A DNA stretch of 64,000 nucleotides from a virus, in IMG/VR virus record IMGVR_UViG_3300028569_002417, positions 124,001-188,000 of that record; one strand, given 5' to 3'. The translations under genes and the position numbers were made by a program. The notes under the pieces are model-generated. The model saw only the letters and a program-made list of their open reading frames with translations. It made no database searches and was not told where the DNA came from. Positions 18,119 to 25,296 of this stretch are shown here, piece after piece (positions within the stretch are counted from its first letter, which is position 1; each line of letters begins with the position of its first letter).

Positions 18119-20509
18119 TCAGCTTTTTTTCCAACTATCCCAGAATGTATTGTTCTTTATCATGTTTTCATATGTGTGTTGTGCGAACCTTCTACCAGCA
18201 TTGCCTATTCTAATGCCAGAAAGTCGAATATTTACAGAAACAAATTCATCAATTAAACAATCATCTTTTGCCCTTACATATATTTTATTATTTGAAACTT
18301 CAGCGCCGATCAATATTGGTCTGGAAGGCATTGCGCTAACAACTTGTATTGAATCATATTCACAAACCTTGATAAAATTTTCATCTATGTTGAAAACAGA
18401 AAGTACATTATTTTTACCTTCTCTACCAATATTAACAACAATTAAATCTTCAAATCTTACTTCTGGCATTTCCATACATGCCAATTCAATATATTTTTCA
18501 GAAGATCCATCATAAACAGGCAAAATAGCATTTTTAGAACCCGGCTGACCAGTTTCCCCTCTTTCGCCCTGATCTCCTTTTCGACCTTGTTGCCCTTGTT
18601 GGCCTGTAGAACCTTGATTCCCTCTATCACCTTTATCGCCTTTTACTCCTTGACGACCTTGTTCACCTTTTGGTCCTTGCAGTCCTTGATTTCCTTGACT
18701 TCCTTGATTTCCTTGTTCGCCTTGTTGACCTTGCTCACCTTGATCGCCTTGTTCGCCTTTTTCTCCTTGATGTCCTTGGTTTCCTTGATTTCCTTGATGT
18801 CCTTGATGTCCTTGATGTCCTTGGCGACCTTGATGTCCTTGATGTCCTTGGCGACCTTGGTGTCCTTGATGTCCTTGATGTCCTTGGTGTCCTTGGCGAC
18901 CTTGGTGGCCTTGATTGCCTTGGTGGCCTTGATTGCCTTGGTGGCCTTGATTGCCTTGGTGTCCTTGATTGCCTTGGTGTCCTTGATTTCCTTGATTTCC
19001 TTGATTGCCTTGATTTCCTTGATGGCCTTGATTTCCTTGGTGTCCCTGATTGCCTTGGTGTCCTTGATTTCCTTGATTTCCTTGGTGTCCTTGAAAACCT
19101 TGAAAACCTTGAAATCCTTGATTTCCTTGAAAACCTTGAAATCCTTGGTTTCCTTGAAAACCTTGAAATCCTTGGTTTCCTTGAAAACCTTGAAATCCTT
19201 GTCTACCTTGAAAACCTTGTCTTCCTTGAAATCCTTGATATCCTTGAAATCCTCTTTCTCCTTGAAAACCTTGTCTTCCTTGATATCCTTGATATCCTTG
19301 ATGACCTTGAAATCCTCTTTCTCCTTGAAAACCTTGTCTTCCTTGAAATCCTTGATTACCTTGATTGCCTCTTTCTCCTTGATATCCTTGCCTTCCTTGA
19401 AATCCTTGGCGACCTTGAGATCCTTGATTGCCTTGATAACCACGTTCTCCTTGATTTCCTTTTTCTCCTTGAGCACCAATTTCTCCTTGACGGCCTTGAC
19501 GACCTTGATTTCCTTGTAATCCTATATCGCCCTTTTCTCCTTGAACTCCAATTTCTCCTTGGCGACCTTGACGGCCTTGATTTCCTTGTAGTCCTTGATC
19601 GCCTTTTTCTCCTTGTGGACCAGTAGTTCCTATTACTCCTTGTCGTCCTTGATTGCCTTGATTTCCTTGAAAACCCTGACTACCTTTTTCACCTTGATAT
19701 CCTGATCCTTGATTTCCTTGATTTCCTTGATTTCCTTGATTTCCTTGAAAACCTTGACGGCCTTGATTGCCTTGAAATCCTGATCCCTGATTACCTTGAA
19801 ATCCTATTGATCCTTGACGACCTTGAGATCCTTGTGTTCCAAAAGCGCCTTGAAGTCCTTGAAAACCCGCTCCTTGAGAACCCGAAGATCCTTGTCGTCC
19901 TTGTTGACCTTGAACTCCAGTTGTTCCTTGCTGTCCTTGAACTCCTTTTCCTCCCTGTAATCCTTGTAGTCCTTGAACTCCTTGTAATCCTTGAGAACCA
20001 TCAAGACCTTGCAAACCTTGATATCCAGCACCTTGTAAACCTTGTAAGCCTAGATTTCCCTGAAGTCCTTGATATCCAGCACCTTGTAATCCCTGTAAAC
20101 CTTGTAGGCCAAAGCCTTGTTCGCCTTGTTCACCTTGTTCTCCCTGATCTCCTTGCGATCCTTGATAACCTGCTGGAGTCCCTTGATAACCAATAATTCC
20201 TTGATTACCTTGAACTCCAATAATTCCTTGTAAGCCTTGATTGCCTTGTGGACCTTGAACAGTACTTGCTGATCCTTGAGAACCTTGAGCTCCTTGTGAA
20301 CCTGCTCTTCCCTGTGGACCTTGAAGTCCTGTTCCCCCAGATGAACCTTGGCTACCTTGTGGACCTTGTTTTGATGCATCAACTTGTGCTGAAACAACTA
20401 AATCACGAATATCTTGTGCGGTAATACCACCTTCGCTATTGTCGGCAAATATGCACAACAATTCCTCTTCTGTCCTTAGTGTTCCCGACTGGTTACATTG
20501 ATTCGCCAT
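18119..20509 (-). CDS. Collagen-like fibre protein 2 (796 aa)
   Basis: The start is set at the ATG at 20509, because the shared MANQCNQSGTLRTEEEL head begins there and AAGG lies 7 nt upstream; an in-frame ATG 30 nt earlier would sit outside the conserved region. Residues ~55-690 are almost uninterrupted Gly-X-Gln triplets (GNQ, GHQ, GFQ, GRQ), ending in a Lys-containing block (GEKGEQGDQG). The last ~105 residues are a globular domain similar to fibre 1 (LACMEMPEVRFEDLIVVN). It lacks the two inserts of fibre 1. Likely a trimeric, Gln-stabilised collagen-type tail fibre. Confidence 0.85.
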   Translation of the reverse strand: MANQCNQSGTLRTEEELLCIFADNSEGGITAQDIRDLVVSAQVDASKQGPQGSQGSSGGTGLQGPQGRAGSQGAQGSQGSASTVQGPQGNQGLQGIIGVQGNQGIIGYQGTPAGYQGSQGDQGEQGEQGEQGFGLQGLQGLQGAGYQGLQGNLGLQGLQGAGYQGLQGLDGSQGLQGVQGLQGLQGGKGVQGQQGTTGVQGQQGRQGSSGSQGAGFQGLQGAFGTQGSQGRQGSIGFQGNQGSGFQGNQGRQGFQGNQGNQGNQGNQGSGYQGEKGSQGFQGNQGNQGRQGVIGTTGPQGEKGDQGLQGNQGRQGRQGEIGVQGEKGDIGLQGNQGRQGRQGEIGAQGEKGNQGERGYQGNQGSQGRQGFQGRQGYQGERGNQGNQGFQGRQGFQGERGFQGHQGYQGYQGRQGFQGERGFQGYQGFQGRQGFQGRQGFQGFQGNQGFQGFQGNQGFQGFQGNQGFQGFQGFQGHQGNQGNQGHQGNQGHQGNQGHQGNQGNQGNQGNQGHQGNQGHQGNQGHQGNQGHQGNQGHQGRQGHQGHQGHQGHQGRQGHQGHQGRQGHQGHQGHQGNQGNQGHQGEKGEQGDQGEQGQQGEQGNQGSQGNQGLQGPKGEQGRQGVKGDKGDRGNQGSTGQQGQQGRKGDQGERGETGQPGSKNAILPVYDGSSEKYIELACMEMPEVRFEDLIVVNIGREGKNNVLSVFNIDENFIKVCEYDSIQVVSAMPSRPILIGAEVSNNKIYVRAKDDCLIDEFVSVNIRLSGIRIGNAGRRFAQHTYENMIKNNTFWDSWKKS

Positions 20510-20519
20510 TTTAGCCTTG

Positions 20520-20861
20520 TTATTTGAAACTACTTGCAAATGATACGTTGAACTGTTTGTTTGTTCCGCCTATAGAATCTTGCTTTGCATTTTGACATTT
20601 TCGATAAGCCTTTAGATAAGGAATTGGATATGAAACAAATGCTCCATCACTTCTATTGGCTACGCAAATCTCAATATTTTTATAAGGAGGACACGAAAAA
20701 TAAGACTCTGGCTTGAGACAACAATCAACCAAGCCTGCTGGAATTTGACAAAAATTAGTATTTATGTTTGCCATATTGTTTACTTGAGTTAAATCCTGAC
20801 CTTTTTCAATTTGTTTAAGAGCAACATCTGGTACTAAAGCACCTTTCAAATAAGTATCCAC
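20520..20861 (-). CDS. Cys-containing small protein upstream of the fibres (113 aa)
   Basis: A strong AAGGAGG lies 5 nt before GTG at 20861, which decides the start against an ATG ten codons earlier that overlaps the RBS. The protein begins (V/M)DTYLKGALVPDVALK and has a Cys-rich centre with FCQIPAGLVDCCLKPESYFSC and a later 'NIEICVANRSDGAF' (each under 21 residues). No family recognised. Co-directional with the collagen-like fibres, so a virion or assembly role is likely. Confidence 0.65.
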   Translation of the reverse strand: MDTYLKGALVPDVALKQIEKGQDLTQVNNMANINTNFCQIPAGLVDCCLKPESYFSCPPYKNIEICVANRSDGAFVSYPIPYLKAYRKCQNAKQDSIGGTNKQFNVSFASSFK

Positions 20862-20881
20862 AACAACCTCCTTGATATAGG

Positions 20882-20893
20882 TATTTAGCACTT
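20882..20893 (-). promoter_or_regulatory. Late-type promoter element AAGTGCTAAATA
   Basis: On the minus strand this exact 12-mer lies about 20 nt upstream of the GTG of the gene at 20861. It matches the element at 13773-13784 in front of another virion-type gene, which suggests shared late control of the fibre region. Confidence 0.45.
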
Positions 20894-20901
20894 AAAGTCA
20901 T

Positions 20902-21195
20902 CTATTTTTTAGCCTCTTTTGCCATAAGCCTTATAATGTCTTCCAAAGTACCATCTCCACTCGATATTTTATCTTTCACTTGCATCTGAACATCATCATT
21001 CAAATCCCTAAACTCGCCCAAAACTTCAAGAGAACTAATTAAATTTTCTGGAGGTTTCCACATATTCAAAGACGTTGATATATCATATTTTTCAGATTTA
21101 TCATTAGAATTAAGCTTTCCAATCACTAAATCCTTATAAAACTCATAATCTTTCTGATCATCTTCGAGCCAAATTCTAAAAGATAATTTATTCAT
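20902..21195 (-). CDS. Small protein with capsid-targeting-like leader (97 aa)
   Basis: The N-terminus MNKLSFRIWLEDD belongs to the aromatic leader family described in the findings ([L/T]-S-F-x-x-[W/F]-L). The rest is helical and charged, ending in ...DIIRLMAKEAKK. The ATG follows GGAAG at 8 nt. It is divergent from the leader-bearing gene at 21244. Candidate internal head protein; function unknown. Confidence 0.6.
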   Translation of the reverse strand: MNKLSFRIWLEDDQKDYEFYKDLVIGKLNSNDKSEKYDISTSLNMWKPPENLISSLEVLGEFRDLNDDVQMQVKDKISSGDGTLEDIIRLMAKEAKK

Positions 21196-21231
21196 AATCG
21201 ACTTCCGGTAAATAGTATTGATGCTTGTTCA

Positions 21232-21239
21232 TATATAGA
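21232..21239 (+). promoter_or_regulatory. TATATAGA late-type octamer 4 nt before a start codon
   Basis: TATATAGA ends 4 nt before the ATG at 21244, and no Shine-Dalgarno is present. The AT core is near-palindromic, so the minus strand offers CTATATAT about 40 nt before the gene starting at 21195. See the leaderless-mRNA finding. Confidence 0.4.
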
Positions 21240-21243
21240 TTTA

Positions 21244-22056
21244 ATGAACAGATTGTCATTCTCTTACTGGCTAGTCAATGAAATGGCTGATTATGGATTT
21301 GAAGGCGTATCCAGTCAAATCATGGGCGGAACTGATATCATGAAAGGTGACGAACTTTTCAAAATAATCAAACCAAGCGTTATAATTAGTGAACTTTTGC
21401 AAATGCCTTCCTTAGGACAACTTGAAGGTGTTCAACTTTATAATGATGAAATTCAATGGGGAACTGAACCCGGAGCACTAAAAATACAAATGTCTCCTTT
21501 AGGTTCCATGAGAGTGGTAACTAGAAGATTAACCAAAGACCTAGAAGGCAATAATGCTTGGGTTTGCAAAAAAGTTCATCCAATTAACGATTATAAAGAC
21601 CAAGACCATGAATTAAAAATAGCAAATCATGTCTATGAGAACTTAACAAAAATTAATGAAGAAGATATTGATTCACCAGATAAAGATTACAACGAAATTG
21701 AACGACTTGCACAAAAATTGTGGTATACAACTAAAAAGCAACATCCTTCTTACATTATGTTTCCAACACAGTTAAGGAAACAGGATGAAAATTATTACAA
21801 GCTTGTCTATGAATTCAGAGGCCAAGGTGTTGGATCTCCATATAACGGAAAAACTGGAAGGGCTGAACAGTTCGACATTGATTTGATCTACTATCCGAAA
21901 AAAGGCATGATTAGATGCTTTGGCTACGATATTGACAGTAGCTCTAGAGAAAGAAAGTTTTATGTTCAGCCTTCTGAGTGGGATGAAATGTTTTCCCCAA
22001 AGCAAGAAGACAACGATATAGTTGAAAATATTGTTAAACTTTTCTTGCAGTACTAA
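21244..22056 (+). CDS. Protein with capsid-targeting-like leader (270 aa)
   Basis: It begins MNRLSFSYWLVNEMADYGF: the leader is followed by a VNE site similar to the T4 prohead-protease preference ([L/I]-x-E). The body is a mixed alpha/beta domain with a basic centre (MRVVTRRLTKD), 'YIMFPTQLRKQDENYYKLV' and a C-terminal 'FDIDLIYYPKKGMIRCFGYD'. I do not recognise the fold. No RBS; a late-type octamer lies directly upstream. Possibly packaged in the capsid and delivered with DNA. Confidence 0.6.
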   Translation: MNRLSFSYWLVNEMADYGFEGVSSQIMGGTDIMKGDELFKIIKPSVIISELLQMPSLGQLEGVQLYNDEIQWGTEPGALKIQMSPLGSMRVVTRRLTKDLEGNNAWVCKKVHPINDYKDQDHELKIANHVYENLTKINEEDIDSPDKDYNEIERLAQKLWYTTKKQHPSYIMFPTQLRKQDENYYKLVYEFRGQGVGSPYNGKTGRAEQFDIDLIYYPKKGMIRCFGYDIDSSSRERKFYVQPSEWDEMFSPKQEDNDIVENIVKLFLQY

Positions 22057-22072
22057 ATTCTCAGCATATAAT
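22045..22072 (+). promoter_or_regulatory. Sigma70-like promoter for pyrB
   Basis: TTGCAG (22045-22050), a 16-nt spacer and TATAAT (22067-22072) lie 35 nt before the pyrB start. The -35 sits inside the end of the upstream gene. Confidence 0.5.
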
Positions 22073-22107
22073 TAATTGTCAAGCAAAAAAAATTACGAGA
22101 TGAACAA

Positions 22108-23040
22108 ATGCGTCATTTCCTGTCTATTTCCGACTTCACTAAAGATCAAATTGAAACTGTTTTAGAAATTGCGACAGACATTGAAAAGAATTGGGAATTT
22201 TGTCGCCAAATGAACAACAAATGTATTTCTTCGTTTTTTGCAGAACCTTCTACTAGAACCAGATTTTCATTCGAGAGAGCAATGCATTGGCTTGGAGGAA
22301 GATGTGTCACAGCTGCTGATGCATCTTCAAGTAGCAGTTTAATCAAAGGCGAAAGTCTCAAGGACACATTTCGCACTCTTGGTCAGTATTCTGACGCTAT
22401 CATTATGCGTCATGGTGATTCAAGCTGGCCAGAAATAGCAAGAGCATATTCTCGTGTTCCAGTAATTAATGCAGGAAGTGGATCTGGAGAACATCCAACA
22501 CAAGCACTTCTTGACCTTCATACAATTAAACAAAAATGGAAAGATGTCAGTAATCTCAAGGTTATGTTGTGTGGAGATCTTAAAAACGGAAGAACAATAC
22601 ACAGTCTTATTGAACTTCTTCACATTTATGGTTGCAAAATATATTATTGCGCTGCCACTGATCATGCAGATTGTGATTTGAGCATACCTGAAAAATACCT
22701 TGCAAATATTCCTTGTAAAAATGTTGAAATATGTGACGCAAATGACATTCTTCCAGAAATCGATGTCATTTATATGACCAGAATCCAAAAAGAAAGATTC
22801 AAAGGTGTCAGTGGTTCTCTAGATTTCTTTAAGATTGACAAAACCAATATCAATAAAATCAAAGAAAACGCTGCTATTCTTCATCCTCTTCCTAGAAACG
22901 AAGAAATTAGTGAAGATATAGATGATGATTCTCGTGCTGACTATCACGAAAGACAAGTCAGAAATGGTCTTTATATAAGAACTGCTCTTTTAGATTATAT
23001 TCTTTACACAAGTCCTTTACACAGATACTACAGATCATAA
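22108..23040 (+). CDS. pyrB: Aspartate carbamoyltransferase
   Basis: A 310-residue protein, the usual length of the PyrB catalytic chain. All active-site landmarks are visible: carbamoyl-phosphate loop STRTR (48-52), Lys80 in 'LIKGES' (from the 80s loop), Arg101 in 'MRH', 'GEHPTQALLDL' with His129, 'KNGRT' with Arg162, 'MTRIQKERF', and 'HPLPRNEEI' near the C-terminus. It makes N-carbamoyl-aspartate, the committed step of pyrimidine synthesis. No PyrI partner is visible, so it may escape CTP feedback. It has its own promoter. Confidence 0.92.
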   Translation: MRHFLSISDFTKDQIETVLEIATDIEKNWEFCRQMNNKCISSFFAEPSTRTRFSFERAMHWLGGRCVTAADASSSSSLIKGESLKDTFRTLGQYSDAIIMRHGDSSWPEIARAYSRVPVINAGSGSGEHPTQALLDLHTIKQKWKDVSNLKVMLCGDLKNGRTIHSLIELLHIYGCKIYYCAATDHADCDLSIPEKYLANIPCKNVEICDANDILPEIDVIYMTRIQKERFKGVSGSLDFFKIDKTNINKIKENAAILHPLPRNEEISEDIDDDSRADYHERQVRNGLYIRTALLDYILYTSPLHRYYRS

Positions 23041-23045
23041 TCATA

Positions 23046-23063
23046 AAAACAATTAATTGTTTT
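23046..23063. terminator. AT-rich palindrome between convergent genes
   Basis: AAAACAATTAATTGTTTT is a perfect 18-bp palindrome between pyrB and the minus-strand gene, overlapping the stop of the latter. The flanking A and T runs could serve as a weak bidirectional terminator. Confidence 0.4.
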
Positions 23064-23772
23064 CTAAAGGGAATAACTGACGGAATTTTTGCTCAACATC
23101 TTTGTTGATGCATGGCAAATAAACTTTGATGTCGAAATTAATTTTTTTATAATCATCTTCAGTGAAGATTGATTTCATGAATGGTGAAATAGCAATGTAA
23201 TATGGAGATATTTTAGCAAGGTTTATCCAACGGAAAATATTATTGTTGATATAACATTCTCGATATTTTTCAATTGTCAGTTCGGAACCGAATGTTTTAA
23301 CTAAAAATTCTTTTGTCTTTTCAATTCCATCAATTGCTTTTTGGAATCCGATTCCACTTGCAACAGATTCTGCTGGTTTATTTTTGACTGAATCGTATCT
23401 TTTCTTCCAAAGCTTCCATCTTTTCCAAGCTTTTTCACCAACTAGACAATTTGGGTCAATAAGAGGATGATCTTTGCCAGAATTGATATATTTGAGAACT
23501 TCTAACTGAGCACGGATATAAAGTGGATATTCATTATTCTCAAGAATTCCCTGAGTTTCTCTTGCAAGCTTATATGCTATTTTGAATATAAGAGACTTTC
23601 TAGGGTCACCCTTTCTCATTGTTGAGTGACGATAATCAGGAAATGTTTTTCTGCTTTGTTCAAGCCACATTGCAGAAAGATTGCAAGCTTTTGCCTCAAG
23701 ATCGTCCATATTGTACTTTTCAACTGCATCTAAAAGCCACATGTAGTCATCCTCTTTTTTTTCAGACTTCAT
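23053..23772 (-). CDS. Hypothetical protein (239 aa)
   Basis: AAGGAG lies 5 nt before the ATG at 23772, which fixes the start nine codons inside the longest frame. The sequence (MKSEKKEDDYMWLLDAVEK) is helical with many Lys and Trp, including KAWKRWKLWKKRYDSVKNK, a strongly basic patch that could bind nucleic acid. No catalytic motif seen. It is divergent from the glycosyltransferase at 23812, with only about 40 nt between starts. Confidence 0.65.
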   Translation of the reverse strand: MKSEKKEDDYMWLLDAVEKYNMDDLEAKACNLSAMWLEQSRKTFPDYRHSTMRKGDPRKSLIFKIAYKLARETQGILENNEYPLYIRAQLEVLKYINSGKDHPLIDPNCLVGEKAWKRWKLWKKRYDSVKNKPAESVASGIGFQKAIDGIEKTKEFLVKTFGSELTIEKYRECYINNNIFRWINLAKISPYYIAISPFMKSIFTEDDYKKINFDIKVYLPCINKDVEQKFRQLFPLENN

Positions 23773-23811
23773 GATACTCCTTTGAATTTGTGAAAGCAAG
23801 GTATGTATTAA

Positions 23812-24699
23812 ATGAAAATAGCATTTTGCCCATTAGTTAGTCGTGATATGGACAAGGCAATTCGTGCCACAAATTCTTGTCGTAATCAATTTCCAACCGA
23901 ATCCATTGAAATAGAAACAGTTGCAATTATCAATTCTCAGAATCAAGAATTTGTTTCTCAGTTTTCAGAATGGTGTGAAAAAGAGAATGTCAAATATAAA
24001 ATTACTCAGTCAAATGGTACTCCGAGTAAGGGAAAAAATTCTGTATTAAATTTTTTACAAAACTCAAATTATGATGGTCTGAGTCTTACTGATGGAGACG
24101 ACCTATTTTACCCAACAGGTGCAATTCAAATTGAAAAACATATGAAACATCACCCCGGAACTGATGTTTTGATTGTTAAACCTGCCGATCATGTTTCAAA
24201 TGAAAAAACAAATACTTCTAAGGAAGTTGGAGAAAATAAATATGCAGTATGCTGGGGTATGAATGTTGTTAATCTTGGATATAAATATGGACCCGGAAAG
24301 CACGATATATTTACATCTGGACACAAAGCAGCAAGAAATTTAGGTGGACATGTCTTTTATAGCAAAAAATTAAGCAATATGATAAGATATGACGAAGAAC
24401 AGGTTTTAGGAGAAGATTTACTTCTTGAATTTAATCTTCTTAAACTTCATCAACAAAATAAAATATCATTTTGGTTAAGTTTTGCTAGTGATGTTCAGAT
24501 GTTAGACAGAACAAAGCAAGAAAGCATACAAAATCTTAAGAATGAAAGTTTAGGTAAAATTTGTTTTGAAAGATTGATTAAAAAAGTAAAAGAAATATTA
24601 CCTGAAGATAGAAGTTCATTTAATGAATTGCCAGTAGAGTTTCCCGAAATTATTTTTAATCATGATCGAAAAATTGAATGGTTGAAACAAGTCTTTTGA
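23812..24699 (+). CDS. Glycosyltransferase-like protein, GT-A fold
   Basis: A 295-residue protein. 'MKIAFCPLVSRDMDKAIRATNS', described as an opening beta strand plus helix, is followed by 'NGTPSKGKNSVLNFL' and 'GLSLTDGDDLFYPTGAI', where DGDD supplies a DXD-like site. 'GHVFYSKKL' and 'VLGEDLLLEFNLLKL' resemble GT2 acceptor-side motifs (ED). Its coding region ends just where the promoter of the structured RNA begins. Confidence 0.65.
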   Translation: MKIAFCPLVSRDMDKAIRATNSCRNQFPTESIEIETVAIINSQNQEFVSQFSEWCEKENVKYKITQSNGTPSKGKNSVLNFLQNSNYDGLSLTDGDDLFYPTGAIQIEKHMKHHPGTDVLIVKPADHVSNEKTNTSKEVGENKYAVCWGMNVVNLGYKYGPGKHDIFTSGHKAARNLGGHVFYSKKLSNMIRYDEEQVLGEDLLLEFNLLKLHQQNKISFWLSFASDVQMLDRTKQESIQNLKNESLGKICFERLIKKVKEILPEDRSSFNELPVEFPEIIFNHDRKIEWLKQVF

Positions 24700-24723
24700 C
24701 ATTCCCATAAAAGATGGTATAAT
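24696..24723 (+). promoter_or_regulatory. Consensus sigma70 promoter driving the structured RNA
   Basis: TTGACA (24696-24701) and TATAAT (24718-24723), both perfect, are separated by 16 nt. This is the best promoter match I see in the window. It directs transcription from about 24730 into a 560-nt gene-free stretch. Confidence 0.75.
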
Positions 24724-24729
24724 AGATAT

Positions 24730-25290
24730 GGCAGTCCCAAGCTTTGGCGTGAAAGGTCTCGTACTACCTTGAATGTTGAAGTTGCTAAACCTGTGAGGCT
24801 CTCACCAAGAGCGGGTCTTTGTAGTTGTTTCTACAACAAATGCTGTAACGGGCAGCATTGTTCTCACAAGCAACATAGGTCAAGCCAGATAGCATCGATG
24901 CTGACTTCTATGACTATAGTGTATCCCACTAGCAAACACTCATGTCATAGACTATCTGGTTTTAAGATTGTTGCAAAAGAAAGTACGCTACTCTTCATCA
25001 CCACTAATCTTTTTGCTGGAGTAAGTAAGATTAAAGAACAAAAACAAAGCTTAAACGCTAAATTTTTGCTCTACTAATCTTGTTTACTCAATAAGTCATT
25101 ATTCTTAATGATTTATACAGTAATAACCATTAGGGTCAGCATCCCGTTCTGGAATTTGATTGTAAATAAAAGTTTCTCAAAAATATTTTCATGTTGTTAA
25201 TGAAGAATTTGTTTAGTATGACATTTGTAAATCCGTTCATCAATGAATGAAGGGATAAGGCTAGAAGGCTCAAAATTGACTTAGGAGTGA
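24730..25290 (+). ncRNA. Large structured non-coding RNA (~560 nt)
   Basis: No convincing gene lies here, but complementary arms follow one another closely. Helices seen: CCAA/TTGG 24737-24747; AAGGT/ACCTT 24753-24770; outer GTTGC/GCAAC 24781-24785 with 24870-24874; TGTGAG/CTCACA 24792-24797 with 24863-24868, enclosing hairpins 24798-24812, 24819-24836 and 24839-24859 (a four-way junction); 24882-24892 with 24952-24962 (11 bp) enclosing 24907-24914 with 24944-24951 and 24917-24931; AAGATT/AATCTT 24964-24969 with 25006-25011; 25019-25033 with 25075-25089 (15 bp, two G-U), with CAAAAA/TTTTTG inside; 11-bp hairpin 25091-25116; 25231-25256. Size, phage setting and ornate layout recall GOLLD and ROOL RNAs, but I cannot assign a class. 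The 3' end is not defined by a terminator, so it may also act as leader for the polymerase mRNA. Confidence 0.72.
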
Positions 25291-25296
25291 TTATCT

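Noticed and set aside
15335-19626. Many long frames on both strands inside the fibre genes (Lys/Ile-, Leu/Thr- or Leu/Asp-rich)
   Set aside because: They are shadows of the 9-nt repeat, which excludes stops in several frames; none has a ribosome site or protein-like ends.
15300-20300. Dense short direct repeats (TTGATTTCC, TTGGTGTCC) suggestive of a CRISPR or satellite array
   Set aside because: Repeats are 9-nt codon triplets for Gly-X-Gln in one continuous frame, with no spacer/repeat periodicity of a CRISPR array.
24792-24868. 77-nt cloverleaf-like fold resembling a tRNA
   Set aside because: Four-way junction and size fit, but there is no TTCRA T-loop, no D-loop consensus, the linker before the middle arm is too long, and no CCA-compatible acceptor end is seen. 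Treated as part of the larger RNA.
24769-25077. 102-residue open frame across the structured RNA
   Set aside because: No ribosome site, odd composition, and the stretch is explained better by nested complementary arms that cross the frame.
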